From an uncultured Coprococcus sp. (GTDB lineage Bacteria; Bacillota; Clostridia; Lachnospirales; Lachnospiraceae), in assembly GCA_934247115.1 (NCBI GenBank), contig CAKQIY010000001.1:121303-185302 (forward strand): a stretch of 64,000 bases of DNA, read 5' to 3'. Within the stretch, counting starts at the first letter, position 1. Each line of letters opens with the position of its first letter. The notes beneath the pieces are model-generated. The model made no database searches, was not told where the DNA came from, and was given only the letters and a program-made list of their open reading frames with translations. The position numbers and the translations under genes were made by a program. Positions 44,873 through 53,047 of the stretch are shown piece after piece.

Positions 44873-46258
44873 TTACATGCACTGTATGAGCAGCAGCCAT
44901 GCAAGTCCATAGTATGTGATAACTGCCACAAGATCATTTACCGTGGTGATGAGCGGTCCGGATGCCACCGCCGGATCAACCTTGATCTTGTGAAAGAACA
45001 TAGGTACAAGGGTTCCCACCAGACTTGATATGACCATTGCCACCAGCAGTGATACACCGACACAGCCAGATATCATAAACGCTTTTCCCATGGTGAAGCC
45101 TTTGAACACACCGATATATACCCCAAGGAAGATCAGCGACAACGCTCCCAGGATCAAGCCATTTCCAAACCCAACTCTCATCTCCTTGACAACGAGGGAC
45201 ATTTTCTCCTTGCCGGTCAGGTTCTCATCCATGAGCACACGTATCGTCACCGCAAGAGACTGTGTACCGACATTTCCCGCCATGTCAAGGATGAGAGACT
45301 GAAAACACATGACGATCGGCAGCACCGCCACCACATCTTCAAATGCGCCGACAACAGTGGACACTCCCATGCCGAGAAACAGCAGTATAATAAGCCACGG
45401 CATACGCTTTTTCATACTTTCAAATGTGGTCTCCTTCAGATCCTCCTCCGCAGTCAGACCAGCCAGCTTGGCATAGTCATCACCCATCTCATCGTCAACT
45501 GCCTCTATGACATCCTGCGCAGTCAGGATACCGATTATTCTTTTGTCATCATTCAGTACAGGAAGGGAGTCCTCCGCATAGTCCTTGATCTCTTCTATAC
45601 ATTCCGATATCTTCTCATGGTCTATCAGATACGGATAGGAATCAATAATTATATCGTCCAGCTCATCATGTTCTCTGGCAATGATGAGATCCTTCAGGTC
45701 GATGGCACCGCAGAACCTTTCGTCATCGTCAACCACATAAAGGGTTGAGATATTGTCCTTTTCTCCCGCCTGCTGTACAAGCTCGTGCATGGCCTGACGT
45801 ATGGTCAGATTTCTCGATATGCTTATATAATTGTTGGTGATAAGACTTCCTATCTCATCATCATCGTAGGAATTTATGAGACGGATGTCTGCTTTCAGGT
45901 CCTCATCAAGTATCGGGCGCAGCTGATTCTTGACCTTCTCATCCACATCCTCCAGAAGATCGACAGCGTCGTCCGAATCCATCTCATTTATGACCTCTGC
46001 CAGCTTATCGATACCCAGTTCCTGTATATACTCCTCAGGATCATCTATATACGAGAAAATATTGGATATCCACTCCGGATCAAGGCTGTCATACAGCGTT
46101 TTCCTCTCTTCCTTTGTCAGCAGCTCCAGACTCTGGGCAATGTCCTTCTCGTGGTAATCCTTCAGTCTGTCAACCAGCTGCTCCCGGTCACAACCACTTC
46201 TTATTATCGCTACGATATCCTGCGCAAATGTTGGTTCCTTCAATATCTCTTTCATCAT
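44873..46258 (-). CDS. mgtE: Magnesium transporter MgtE
   Basis: Mg2+ channel of the inner membrane, 461 residues. N-terminal helical superhelix (about 15-130), two CBS domains (130-255) that bind Mg2+ and gate the pore, a plug helix, and five membrane segments from about 290, including DMAGNVGTQSLAV and GPLITTVNDLVAVITYY. GGGAGAATGGAGG lies just before the start. The leader contains a small peptide gene and a terminator (separate entries), pointing to control by transcription attenuation. No M-box riboswitch could be recognised. Confidence 0.95.
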   Translation of the reverse strand: MMKEILKEPTFAQDIVAIIRSGCDREQLVDRLKDYHEKDIAQSLELLTKEERKTLYDSLDPEWISNIFSYIDDPEEYIQELGIDKLAEVINEMDSDDAVDLLEDVDEKVKNQLRPILDEDLKADIRLINSYDDDEIGSLITNNYISISRNLTIRQAMHELVQQAGEKDNISTLYVVDDDERFCGAIDLKDLIIAREHDELDDIIIDSYPYLIDHEKISECIEEIKDYAEDSLPVLNDDKRIIGILTAQDVIEAVDDEMGDDYAKLAGLTAEEDLKETTFESMKKRMPWLIILLFLGMGVSTVVGAFEDVVAVLPIVMCFQSLILDMAGNVGTQSLAVTIRVLMDENLTGKEKMSLVVKEMRVGFGNGLILGALSLIFLGVYIGVFKGFTMGKAFMISGCVGVSLLVAMVISSLVGTLVPMFFHKIKVDPAVASGPLITTVNDLVAVITYYGLAWLLLIQCM

Positions 46259-46289
46259 TCTAAGCCTCCATTCTCCCTAAAAAGGGCAT

Positions 46290-46318
46290 AAAAAAACCAC
46301 CGTAGCAAATGCTACGCA
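46290..46318 (-). terminator. Attenuator in the mgtE leader
   Basis: Minus strand GCGTAGC-attt-GCTACGG followed by TGGTTTTTTTA. It lies between the leader peptide and the mgtE start, about 30 bp before the latter, so it must be read through for mgtE to be made. Confidence 0.8.
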
Positions 46319-46346
46319 AACTCTACTGCTTTGTTGCGACATTCTT

Positions 46347-46426
46347 TAACGATGGACAGACTTAGACCTTATATAAAAAGCGCTTATACAGACACCTGAA
46401 GATAATCCGGGTCTGTTTCATCGTTA
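46347..46426 (-). promoter_or_regulatory. Alternative RNA pairings around the mgtE leader peptide
   Basis: A downstream segment (46347-46361; RNA GTCTGTCCATCGTTA) can pair with TAACGATGaaACAGAC inside the leader-peptide reading frame (46411-46426). Its CTGTCCAT part can instead pair with ATGGACAG at the leader start codon (46454-46461). The two are mutually exclusive and both depend on whether ribosomes occupy the leader frame. Confidence 0.55.
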
Positions 46427-46461
46427 TATGTACTTCGACCATGACTATCACAACTGTCCAT
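46384..46461 (-). CDS. mgtE leader peptide (25 residues, MgtL-like design)
   Basis: ATG at 46461 with a perfect AAGGAGGCG 6 bp upstream. It encodes a peptide of 25 residues, beginning MDSCDSHGRSTY and continuing NDETDPDYLQVSV, which ends 65 bp before the attenuator hairpin. The acidic/proline run DETDPD recalls enterobacterial MgtL (MEPDPTP), where acidic-proline nascent chains destabilise ribosomes at low Mg2+. The sequences are otherwise unrelated and the mechanism is inferred. No homologue is known to me. Confidence 0.65.
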   Translation of the reverse strand: MDSCDSHGRSTYNDETDPDYLQVSV

Positions 46462-46494
46462 ATTTTTCGCCTCCTTTGTTTTTTTCTCTTAGGT

Positions 46495-46503
46495 ATAATA
46501 ACA
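46495..46503 (-). promoter_or_regulatory. Extended -10 promoter of the mgtE leader
   Basis: Minus strand TGTTATTAT (TGn plus TATTAT) lies 34 bp before the leader-peptide ATG, giving a 5' UTR of about 27 bases; the -35 is weak (TTTATT). Confidence 0.5.
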
Positions 46504-46617
46504 TGACACCAAACAGAAATAAACATAAGCTTTGTAAATTTATTTTTACATTCCTTATACATACATCCTGCAAATTCCTGCTCTTCTTTTTAACATGCAT
46601 ATGTGATACAATGTTTC

Positions 46618-46646
46618 TTGAATTTTACGTGATAAGAATTTACTAT
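46618..46646 (+). promoter_or_regulatory. Promoter of alr
   Basis: -35 TTGAAT (46618-46623), 17-bp spacer, -10 TACTAT (46641-46646). Start of transcription is expected near 46653, about 70 bp before the alr ATG. Confidence 0.6.
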
Positions 46647-46722
46647 GTCTGCAAGACAATCTGACAATCATGCAGCAAAGGAATTACAGACAGCATGTAT
46701 TTATCATAAAAGGAGAATAACC

Positions 46723-47847
46723 ATGAACAACCGACCATTTGCCGGCAGAACTGCTGCCGTTATAGATCTGGCAAAGCTCAGGAGCAATATTGCCAACATA
46801 AAATCAAGACTGAAACCGGGTGTTGAATTTATCGCTGTCATGAAGGGTGATGGATACCGCCACGGTATTGCAGGGCTCTACCCAACGCTGAAAGAATGTG
46901 GCATAGACAGCTACGCAGTCGCCATCTGGGAAGAGGGAAAGATGCTCAGGGACGCAGGGGCCACAGAGTCTATCCTTATCCTCGGCGATACAGCAGATGA
47001 CATGCTGGACGAGGCCGCAAAGTACGACCTTGATCTCACTGTCTTTTCAATGGAGGGTGCTGAGAACATGGCTGCCGCTGCAAGAAGAGCCGGCAAGAAA
47101 CAGAATGTCCAGATAAAGCTGAACACCGGTATGAACCGAATAGGATTCCCGGTATGTCAGGAATCCTTTGACACTATAAAGAAGATCTGCGAGATGGACG
47201 ACCTGAACGTAACAGGTATATTTACACATTTTGCAAGGGCAGATGAGGGGGATCACACAAGTGCAAGAAAGCAGCTTGACCTATACCTCCACGCCGTAAA
47301 TGAACTTGAGAAGATGGGGGTTGTCATACCAAAGCACCACGTAGCCAACAGCCCTGCCATACTGATGCTGCCTGAGGCGCAGCTCGACGCAGTCAGATGC
47401 GGTGATATCCTCTATGGCCTCACTCCTTCTGATGATTTTGACTGGAAGAATTCAGGACTTCAGGAGATTCTCAGCTGGTACACATACGTTGCCATGGTGA
47501 AGGAGGTTCCTGCCGGATCTGAGATTGGATACGGCGGAACATTTGTCACTGAAAGGCCTACAAAGATCGCCACACTTCCGGTAGGATTTGCAGACGGCTA
47601 CAGCCGTTACCTGTCCAACAAGGGCAAGGTCATCATAAATGGTCATGAGGCACCGATCATCGGACGCGTATGTATGGATCAGTGCATGGCTGACGTCACA
47701 GACATCCCGGATGTACAGCGCGGTGACACTGTAACTCTTCTCGGTGAGGGCATGTCCATCGAGGATATGGCAAATATGCTTGATACGAATGTGGATGTGA
47801 TCGTGTGCAACATATCGGTGAGGGTTCCGAGGGTGTATATCAACTAG
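46723..47847 (+). CDS. alr: Alanine racemase
   Basis: PLP enzyme supplying D-alanine for peptidoglycan. 374 residues. The Lys that binds PLP is in EFIAVMKGDGYRHG near residue 40. The Tyr-loop and active site features ARADEGDHTSARKQL, HVANSPAILMLPEAQLDAVRCGDILYG, EIGYGGTF, PVGFADGYSRYLSN and GRVCMDQCMADVT are present. ATG at 46723 follows AAAGGAGAATAACC; the reading frame upstream has no matching SD. Confidence 0.93.
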   Translation: MNNRPFAGRTAAVIDLAKLRSNIANIKSRLKPGVEFIAVMKGDGYRHGIAGLYPTLKECGIDSYAVAIWEEGKMLRDAGATESILILGDTADDMLDEAAKYDLDLTVFSMEGAENMAAAARRAGKKQNVQIKLNTGMNRIGFPVCQESFDTIKKICEMDDLNVTGIFTHFARADEGDHTSARKQLDLYLHAVNELEKMGVVIPKHHVANSPAILMLPEAQLDAVRCGDILYGLTPSDDFDWKNSGLQEILSWYTYVAMVKEVPAGSEIGYGGTFVTERPTKIATLPVGFADGYSRYLSNKGKVIINGHEAPIIGRVCMDQCMADVTDIPDVQRGDTVTLLGEGMSIEDMANMLDTNVDVIVCNISVRVPRVYIN

Positions 47848-47897
47848 CCCTTTGTTGTACAAATATAATCAGACAATCGTTATCATATCTTTTAATA

Positions 47898-47950
47898 AAG
47901 ATCAGAAATTGTTGAGAGCAAGTTTCTCATATTTCTGGTCTTTTTATTTT
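47898..47950 (+). terminator. Intrinsic terminator of alr
   Basis: AAAGAtCAGAAAT pairs with ATTTCTGgTCTTT and is followed by a T-rich run, about 50 bp after the stop. Confidence 0.85.
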
Positions 47951-48057
47951 CGCCCATTTTTCCACTCTCAGCGTCACAAATTCGCTTTATAAGCGCATTT
48001 GTCCATATCTATTGACAAGCCAATTTTAATCGCCTAAAGTATGCCTACCGGCCGAGA

Positions 48058-48168
48058 ATTTTTCATAAGGAGGGACCCGCCTAAGCGGGAGGATTCCTTA
48101 TGAAGCACGCAGACGCCCGCGCAAGCGCTTTAATGCGTCTGCTCCAATTTTTCATAAGGAGGGAAACT
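48058..48168 (+). promoter_or_regulatory. Structured leader with duplicated ribosome binding site before the Rpn gene
   Basis: The 18-mer ATTTTTCATAAGGAGGGA occurs twice, about 91 bp apart (near 48058 and 48149). The first copy begins a long hairpin, CATAAGGA...TCCTTATG (48064-48102) with an inner CCCGC/GCGGG stem. A second hairpin, GCAGACGC/GCGTCTGC, follows (48108-48143). It is GC-rich unlike the flanks. The remainder of the 320 bp after alr shows only the alr terminator. Confidence 0.6.
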
Positions 48169-49074
48169 GTGACACGAACTATGCCAAGTCCCGATTCTGC
48201 ATTGAAGGATTTCTTTAAAAATAACGAAACATTTGCGGCTCTGTTCAACGGATTCTTTTTTGACAACGAAACCATTATAAAAGCAGCTGAACTAGAACCT
48301 GATGACACCGCTTATGCAGAATCATTAAAAATACACAATGGCAAGCAGAAATATAAAGTAGAGAAAGTGAATAAGTATAGGGACAACATTCGGAGGACAA
48401 AGCTCGGTTATCTTGTTATATTAGGTATAGAAGATCAATCAAAAGTCCATTATTCTATGCCCATTAGGAAAATGTTATATGATGCTTTGGAATATAGTTC
48501 CGAATTGTCTACAATAGGGAATAATCAGAACAAGACCGAATGGACTGTAGATGAACGATTATCAGGTATAAAGAAGGATACAAAGATAACACCGATAGTT
48601 ACTGTTGTATTTTATACGGGAGAAGATCCATGGGATGGCCCAAACTCATTGCATGCGATGATGAATATGGATGATAAGATATCCCCATTCGTCCCCGATT
48701 ACCCACTATATGTTATTGACATTGGGCACGATGAGGATTTATCATTTAATAACAAAACACTTGATGAGTTGAGACTGGTGTTACATTCTATATATTCGTA
48801 TACAGCAGATACAGACACATCCATTGTTGATAATTCAACATTAGCCTTAGCCGGAATCTTATCCGGCGATACAAATCTTTATTATACTGCTGTTGATTCG
48901 AAGGGAGGAGAACAACCATTGTGTAGAGCTTTAGCAGAAAGAGACGAAAAATTACTGGCCGCCGAACGAGAAAGAACAAATGCATTGATTGCAGAGAAAA
49001 ACCAAATGTTAGCCGACAAGGATAACGAAATCCTGAAACTAAAAGCAGAACTGGAGAAATTAAAAAACAAATAA
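48169..49074 (+). CDS. Rpn/PD-(D/E)XK-type nuclease (transposase_31-like)
   Basis: About 301 residues. The segment GYLVILGIEDQSKVHYSMPI followed by RKMLYDALEY is the signature of Rpn recombination-promoting nucleases common in Lachnospiraceae. SPDSALKDFFKNNETFAALFN opens the domain. ITPIVTVVFYTGEDPWDGP is the second conserved block, and the C-terminus is a coiled coil (LAAERERTNALIAEKNQML). GTG at 48169 is chosen because AAGGAGGGAAACT precedes it. An in-frame ATG at 48100, with GGGAGGATTCCTT before it, would add 23 residues encoded by the structured leader. Such genes are mobile or multi-copy and are thought to cut DNA. Confidence 0.82.
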   Translation: MTRTMPSPDSALKDFFKNNETFAALFNGFFFDNETIIKAAELEPDDTAYAESLKIHNGKQKYKVEKVNKYRDNIRRTKLGYLVILGIEDQSKVHYSMPIRKMLYDALEYSSELSTIGNNQNKTEWTVDERLSGIKKDTKITPIVTVVFYTGEDPWDGPNSLHAMMNMDDKISPFVPDYPLYVIDIGHDEDLSFNNKTLDELRLVLHSIYSYTADTDTSIVDNSTLALAGILSGDTNLYYTAVDSKGGEQPLCRALAERDEKLLAAERERTNALIAEKNQMLADKDNEILKLKAELEKLKNK

Positions 49075-49110
49075 TTCTTTGGTAATACAAGAAAACAACG
49101 CATACAACAG

Positions 49111-49152
49111 CAGTGGCGGATATATTCCTTTATATCCGCCACTGTCTTTATT
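49111..49152. terminator. Intrinsic terminator of the Rpn gene
   Basis: CAGTGGCGGATATA pairs with TATATCCGCCACTG and is followed by TCTTTATTT, 37 bp after the stop. Confidence 0.87.
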
Positions 49153-49344
49153 TCAAGTTCTACAACCGCCCCTTTTCGACATCTTCCCGAAGTCAGACGG
49201 GAAAATGCCTGTGCTCTTCCTGAACAGCGCAGCGAAACGGCTTGCATTGCTGTAGCCGACAGACTGGGCGATCTGCTCAACCGTCAGGTCTGTCTGCGTC
49301 AGCAGGCTCTCCGCCTGGCTCAGTATCCTGTCCTGATTATCAGG
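49153..49344 (-). pseudogene. AraC-family regulator, C-terminal remnant
   Basis: Directly behind the rsmI stop and in the same frame, an open stretch of about 63 codons without a start encodes DRILSQAESLLTQTDLTVEQ, then IAQSVGYSNASRFAALFRKS and TGIFPSDFGK. This is the second helix-turn-helix of AraC/XylS regulators (consensus IAxxVGFxxxSYFxRxFKKxxGxTPxxYR). The N-terminal domain and first helix-turn-helix are missing. Decayed or truncated regulator, possibly cut when the Rpn gene region was inserted. Confidence 0.75.
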
Positions 49345-50184
49345 TTATTTCATCACCGCATTATACACATCCCTCTTAGGGACTCCGCGGTCAACAGCCG
49401 CCTGCTTGATCGCATCCTTCTTGGACATACCCTGGTCAACGTACATCTGGACATGTTCCTCCACGGACATAGCCTCGAACGAGCTCTTCTTCTCTTCCTC
49501 AAGCTTCTTCACATCAAGCCCTTCTATCACTATAACGAATTCCCCTCTCGGATCTTCCTCCTCGTAGCGGGCTATTGCCTGTGAGAGCATCATTGGTTCT
49601 ATCGTCTCATGTTTCTTGGTAATCTCTCTGGCAAGCGTGATATGCCTGTCACCGAGAGCCTCCATGAGTTCCGCCAAAGTCTTCTTCAGCTTGTGAGGGG
49701 CCTCATACATCACCATGGTCCTAGTCTCTAGCTTCATCTCCTCGAGAACCCTCGCCCTGTCCTTCTTGTCATATGGAAGGAATGCCTCAAATGCAAATCT
49801 TCTGGTCGAAAGTCCCGAGCTGATAAGTGCCGATATACATGCACAGGCACCCGGAACAGGCGTAACTTCAAGTCCGGCATCAAGAGCCTGTCTCACAAGC
49901 TCTTCCCCGGGATCGGATATACCAGGAGTTCCCGCATCGGTTATGACCGCCACGTTCTGTCCCTGCTGCATTTTCTCAACGAGAACCTTTGCCTTGTCGT
50001 ATTTGTTGTATTCATGATAGCTTGTCATCGGAGTCTTGATCTCGAAATGATTGAGCAGCTTGATACTGTTTCTTGTATCCTCCGCCGCTATCACATCCAC
50101 CTCTTCAAGAACCCTGACAGCCCTGTATGTCATATCCTCAAGATTGCCTATAGGTGTCGCCACCAGGTATAACTTTCCTGCCAT
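49345..50184 (-). CDS. rsmI: 16S rRNA (cytidine-1402-2'-O)-methyltransferase
   Basis: SAM-dependent methyltransferase of the tetrapyrrole-methylase fold, 279 residues, normal length. LYLVATPIGNLEDMTYRAV at the N-terminus, AAEDTRNS, TDAGTPGISDPGEELV and GRSAL-type region VPGACACISALISSGL are typical. Together with RsmH (59664) it makes m4Cm1402 in the decoding centre. Position behind trmN6 matches the Firmicutes cluster. Confidence 0.95.
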   Translation of the reverse strand: MAGKLYLVATPIGNLEDMTYRAVRVLEEVDVIAAEDTRNSIKLLNHFEIKTPMTSYHEYNKYDKAKVLVEKMQQGQNVAVITDAGTPGISDPGEELVRQALDAGLEVTPVPGACACISALISSGLSTRRFAFEAFLPYDKKDRARVLEEMKLETRTMVMYEAPHKLKKTLAELMEALGDRHITLAREITKKHETIEPMMLSQAIARYEEEDPRGEFVIVIEGLDVKKLEEEKKSSFEAMSVEEHVQMYVDQGMSKKDAIKQAAVDRGVPKRDVYNAVMK

Positions 50185-50246
50185 ATATATCCTCTCTTCT
50201 GCTGAACATCTGAGTATTAAAAATCATAGATATCTTATGCTGCCTC

Positions 50247-51077
50247 TTATCTCTTTGCCGTGCCTTCATACGTCGCAAGCAGCTGCTCCGTGTACACTCC
50301 CGGAGCTTTGTATACTATCATAGGCGGATCAATCTTGATCATGGAATTGCCGCCCTTCACAGCCTCCACTATGACCATGTTCGGCTCCTTGTCTATGTAA
50401 GGATGCACAAGCTGCATCCTCTTTGGCTCAAGCCTGTGCTCATGCAGGCATTGAAATATCTCAGCCAATCTGAACGGCTTGTGTATCATATAAAAGCTTC
50501 CGCCGGGTTTAAGGGCATACTCTGCCGCCGCCACCACCTGATCCAGTGTCACATGCACCTCATGTCTCGCTATGTTCTTAGGTGCATCCGGATTCTCCAG
50601 ACCGTGACTGCCCTTTATGTATGGCGGATTCGAGGTCACTATGTCAAAAGAGGCCTTCTTGTAGTTACAAGAGACCTCCTTTATATCTCCGTTATCTATT
50701 CGTACTAAACAGTCAAGCCCATTGAGGCTCACGCTCCTTGCAGCCATGTCCGCACAGGCTGGCTGGAGCTCTATACCTATAAAACGTGCATCGTTCACTA
50801 TCTTTCGGTCAGCATCACACAGATCGGCCAGTCTCTTTTCACGGGTAAGAGCGCCTTCCCCATACTCCTTTGCAGCAAGAAGTATAGGTATGATACCTGT
50901 TCCTGTCCCGAGATCCATATATCTGCCGCCGCGCTTAAATCTCACATAATTTGCCAGCAGTACAGCATCCATGCCAAAACAGAACATACCACTGTTCTGT
51001 ATGATCTGATAACCTTTGCACTGCAGATCGTCTATTCTCTCGTCAGGTTTGATAACCACTTCCGGTTTAGTCGTCAA
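50247..51077 (-). CDS. trmN6: tRNA1(Val) (adenine(37)-N6)-methyltransferase-like protein
   Basis: Rossmann-fold methyltransferase of about 276 residues. Motif I MDLGTGTGIIPILLAAK, the acidic GIELQPACADMAARSV, and the N6-adenine catalytic motif SNPPYIKGS are clear. TTG at 51077 is preferred: GGAAAG stands 7 bp before it, and it overlaps the ricT stop by 11 bp. The open frame extends 46 codons further but over ricT and without homology. A GTG six codons later is an alternative start. Confidence 0.88.
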   Translation of the reverse strand: MTTKPEVVIKPDERIDDLQCKGYQIIQNSGMFCFGMDAVLLANYVRFKRGGRYMDLGTGTGIIPILLAAKEYGEGALTREKRLADLCDADRKIVNDARFIGIELQPACADMAARSVSLNGLDCLVRIDNGDIKEVSCNYKKASFDIVTSNPPYIKGSHGLENPDAPKNIARHEVHVTLDQVVAAAEYALKPGGSFYMIHKPFRLAEIFQCLHEHRLEPKRMQLVHPYIDKEPNMVIVEAVKGGNSMIKIDPPMIVYKAPGVYTEQLLATYEGTAKR

Positions 51078-51975
51078 ATTTGGACTTTCCACCCTTGTCC
51101 TCCAATGCCTCAAGTGCCTTGTACTCCTCAGCGCTGAGTCTCTCTGAATTCTTTCTTCTCTTAGGCTTGAACTTGAGTTCAGCCACAGGATACTCCATAA
51201 CTTCCTTGTTGTCATCCTTGTCTGTCACCACGATCTTAACCTTCTGTCGGAGAACGTTCACTGACATGACCTCGCCCTTATTTCCATCTATTGTCCTCAC
51301 GAAATCTCCCACATTTGGAAGTTTCTCATTCAAATATTCGTAGGTATCCTGCTCATGCTTCAGACAGCACATAAGTCTTCCGCACACACCTGATATCTTG
51401 GTTGGATTAAGAGACAGGTTCTGCTCCTTCGCCATCTTGATCGACACAGGAACGAACTCTGACAAATGCTTATTGCAGCAGAGTTCCCTTCCACATATAC
51501 CGATTCCGCCCACCATCTTGGTCTCGTCACGGACACCTATCTGTCTGAGTTCTATTCTCGTCTTGAACACCGACGCAAGATCCTTTACCAGCTCACGAAA
51601 GTCAATTCGTCTGTCAGCTGTAAAGTAAAACAGCACTTTGTTATTGTCAAATGTATACTCAGCCTCGATAAGCTTCATATCCAGCTTGTGCTTTGCTATC
51701 TTCTCAAGACATATGTCAAACGCTCTCTTGCTCTTCTTCTTGTTATCCTCGTATCTTCTGGTGTCATCCTCTGTGGCAATTCTTATGATCGGCTTGAGTG
51801 ATGCCGTGATCTTGCCCTCTTCAACCTCTCGTCTTCCCAGAACCACCTTGCCGTACTCCACGCCCCTTGCGGTCTCAACAATGACGAAATTGCCTGCCTC
51901 GACCTCAAAGTTCTGCGGGTCAAAATAATATATCTTTCCGTTTGGTCTGAAACGAACTCCTATAATCTCTTTCAT
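51067..51975 (-). CDS. ricT: PSP1-domain protein RicT (YaaT)
   Basis: Component of the RicAFT complex that in B. subtilis promotes RNase Y maturation and Spo0A phosphorylation. About 302 residues. The PSP1 C-terminal domain and the cysteine signature GGIGICGRELCCNKHL with GVCGRLMCCLKHEQ, iron-sulfur ligands in the family, are intact. ATG 51975 overlaps the holB stop by one base (TAATG) and has GGAGAA before it. C-terminus is charged. Confidence 0.93.
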   Translation of the reverse strand: MKEIIGVRFRPNGKIYYFDPQNFEVEAGNFVIVETARGVEYGKVVLGRREVEEGKITASLKPIIRIATEDDTRRYEDNKKKSKRAFDICLEKIAKHKLDMKLIEAEYTFDNNKVLFYFTADRRIDFRELVKDLASVFKTRIELRQIGVRDETKMVGGIGICGRELCCNKHLSEFVPVSIKMAKEQNLSLNPTKISGVCGRLMCCLKHEQDTYEYLNEKLPNVGDFVRTIDGNKGEVMSVNVLRQKVKIVVTDKDDNKEVMEYPVAELKFKPKRRKNSERLSAEEYKALEALEDKGGKSKFDD

Positions 51976-52967
51976 TAACAATTCTCCTTCATGGTTAGGA
52001 GCATAAGCTCCATGACAATGTCAAAGCTGACATTTGCCTCAAGTCTGACCTTGGCCTTGTCCATAGACTTGAGAACCTTTTCTATACCCTCATAGCTGAT
52101 GTGTGAGGACTGCTTTCTTATATCAGAATAATATTCCTTGAACATCAGACGGCCCGGGTTGTTGGACACCTTAAGCATAAGGATATCCCTGTACCACATC
52201 ATCATCAGATCAATATAGTCACTTATCTTGAGCTTGTACAGCTCCATATTCTTGATGGCAAACATCATGTCGTCCACTGACATATCGCTTATATGTCTCA
52301 TAAACTTCACAACATTCTCCTTTATCTCCTTGTACTCATCACTTGTGGCAAGCCTTATGGCTTTTCCCAGATTGCCCTGGGCAAAATCCATACAGAAGTC
52401 GGCCTTCTGCTTGTCCAGCTTCAGCTCATTCATGAGATAATCAAGTATATCATGTTCCCTGACAGGCTTCACATTCAGCACTATACATCTGGACTGTATA
52501 GTCTGAAGCATCTTATCAAGATTGTTGGTAAGCAGTATGATGATGGCATAGGATGGCGCTTCCTCTATTGTCTTTAACAATGCATTCTGTGCATTCACAT
52601 TCAGAAGCTGTGCATCCTCTATTACATATATCTTATATCTGCTGCTGTAAGGCTTGATATCAATATCTGAATTCACCTGATCACGTATCTCTTCAACCGA
52701 GATCACATTGGGCTTGTCATGGGTGACCCACACAATATCAGGCTGATTTCCCGTCTCACACTGAAGACATGACTTACAATGATTACATGGATCTGCTTTG
52801 CCCTCCTCACATTGAAGAGTCTTGACAAGCGCCCTGGTAAGGGTCTTTTTGCCGCTTCCCGTCTCACCATTGATGATATAACCCTGGGATACCTTTCCCA
52901 GCTCTATGCTGCTCTTGAAGTGGCGTATTATGTCCTCATGTCCGATTATATCTGTGAAATCTATCAT
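51975..52967 (-). CDS. holB: DNA polymerase III subunit delta' (clamp-loader)
   Basis: AAA+ clamp-loader subunit of about 330 residues. Walker A variant NGETGSGKKTL, a four-Cys zinc motif around CEEGKADPCNHCKSCLQC, and the sensor region LLTNNLDKMLQTIQSRC are present. ATG at 52967 is chosen for AAAGGGGTTGGTATAT before it and because MIDFTDIIGHEDIIRHF is the usual family start. An upstream GTG overlapping tmk lacks an SD. Confidence 0.92.
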   Translation of the reverse strand: MIDFTDIIGHEDIIRHFKSSIELGKVSQGYIINGETGSGKKTLTRALVKTLQCEEGKADPCNHCKSCLQCETGNQPDIVWVTHDKPNVISVEEIRDQVNSDIDIKPYSSRYKIYVIEDAQLLNVNAQNALLKTIEEAPSYAIIILLTNNLDKMLQTIQSRCIVLNVKPVREHDILDYLMNELKLDKQKADFCMDFAQGNLGKAIRLATSDEYKEIKENVVKFMRHISDMSVDDMMFAIKNMELYKLKISDYIDLMMMWYRDILMLKVSNNPGRLMFKEYYSDIRKQSSHISYEGIEKVLKSMDKAKVRLEANVSFDIVMELMLLTMKENC

Positions 52968-53047
52968 ATATACCAACCCCTTTACAATTAATTTCGCATG
53001 TTCGACACTCTGCTGTTTTTTACTGACCTTCTCCTTATCCGAAAATA

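Noticed and set aside
46259..46503. M-box (ykoK) riboswitch before mgtE
   Set aside because: I looked for the conserved M-box cores on the minus strand and did not find them. A TATACAGACA-like string occurs only on the opposite strand. A covariance search would settle it.
46362..46562. Minus-strand ORF of 66 codons upstream of mgtE
   Set aside because: It overlaps the leader-peptide gene in another frame, lacks an SD at its start, and is Lys/Arg-rich without similarity. The 25-codon ORF has the ribosome binding site.
48169..49074. Insertion sequence transposase
   Set aside because: The protein belongs to the Rpn nuclease group sometimes labelled as transposase, but no terminal inverted repeats or target duplication were found around it.
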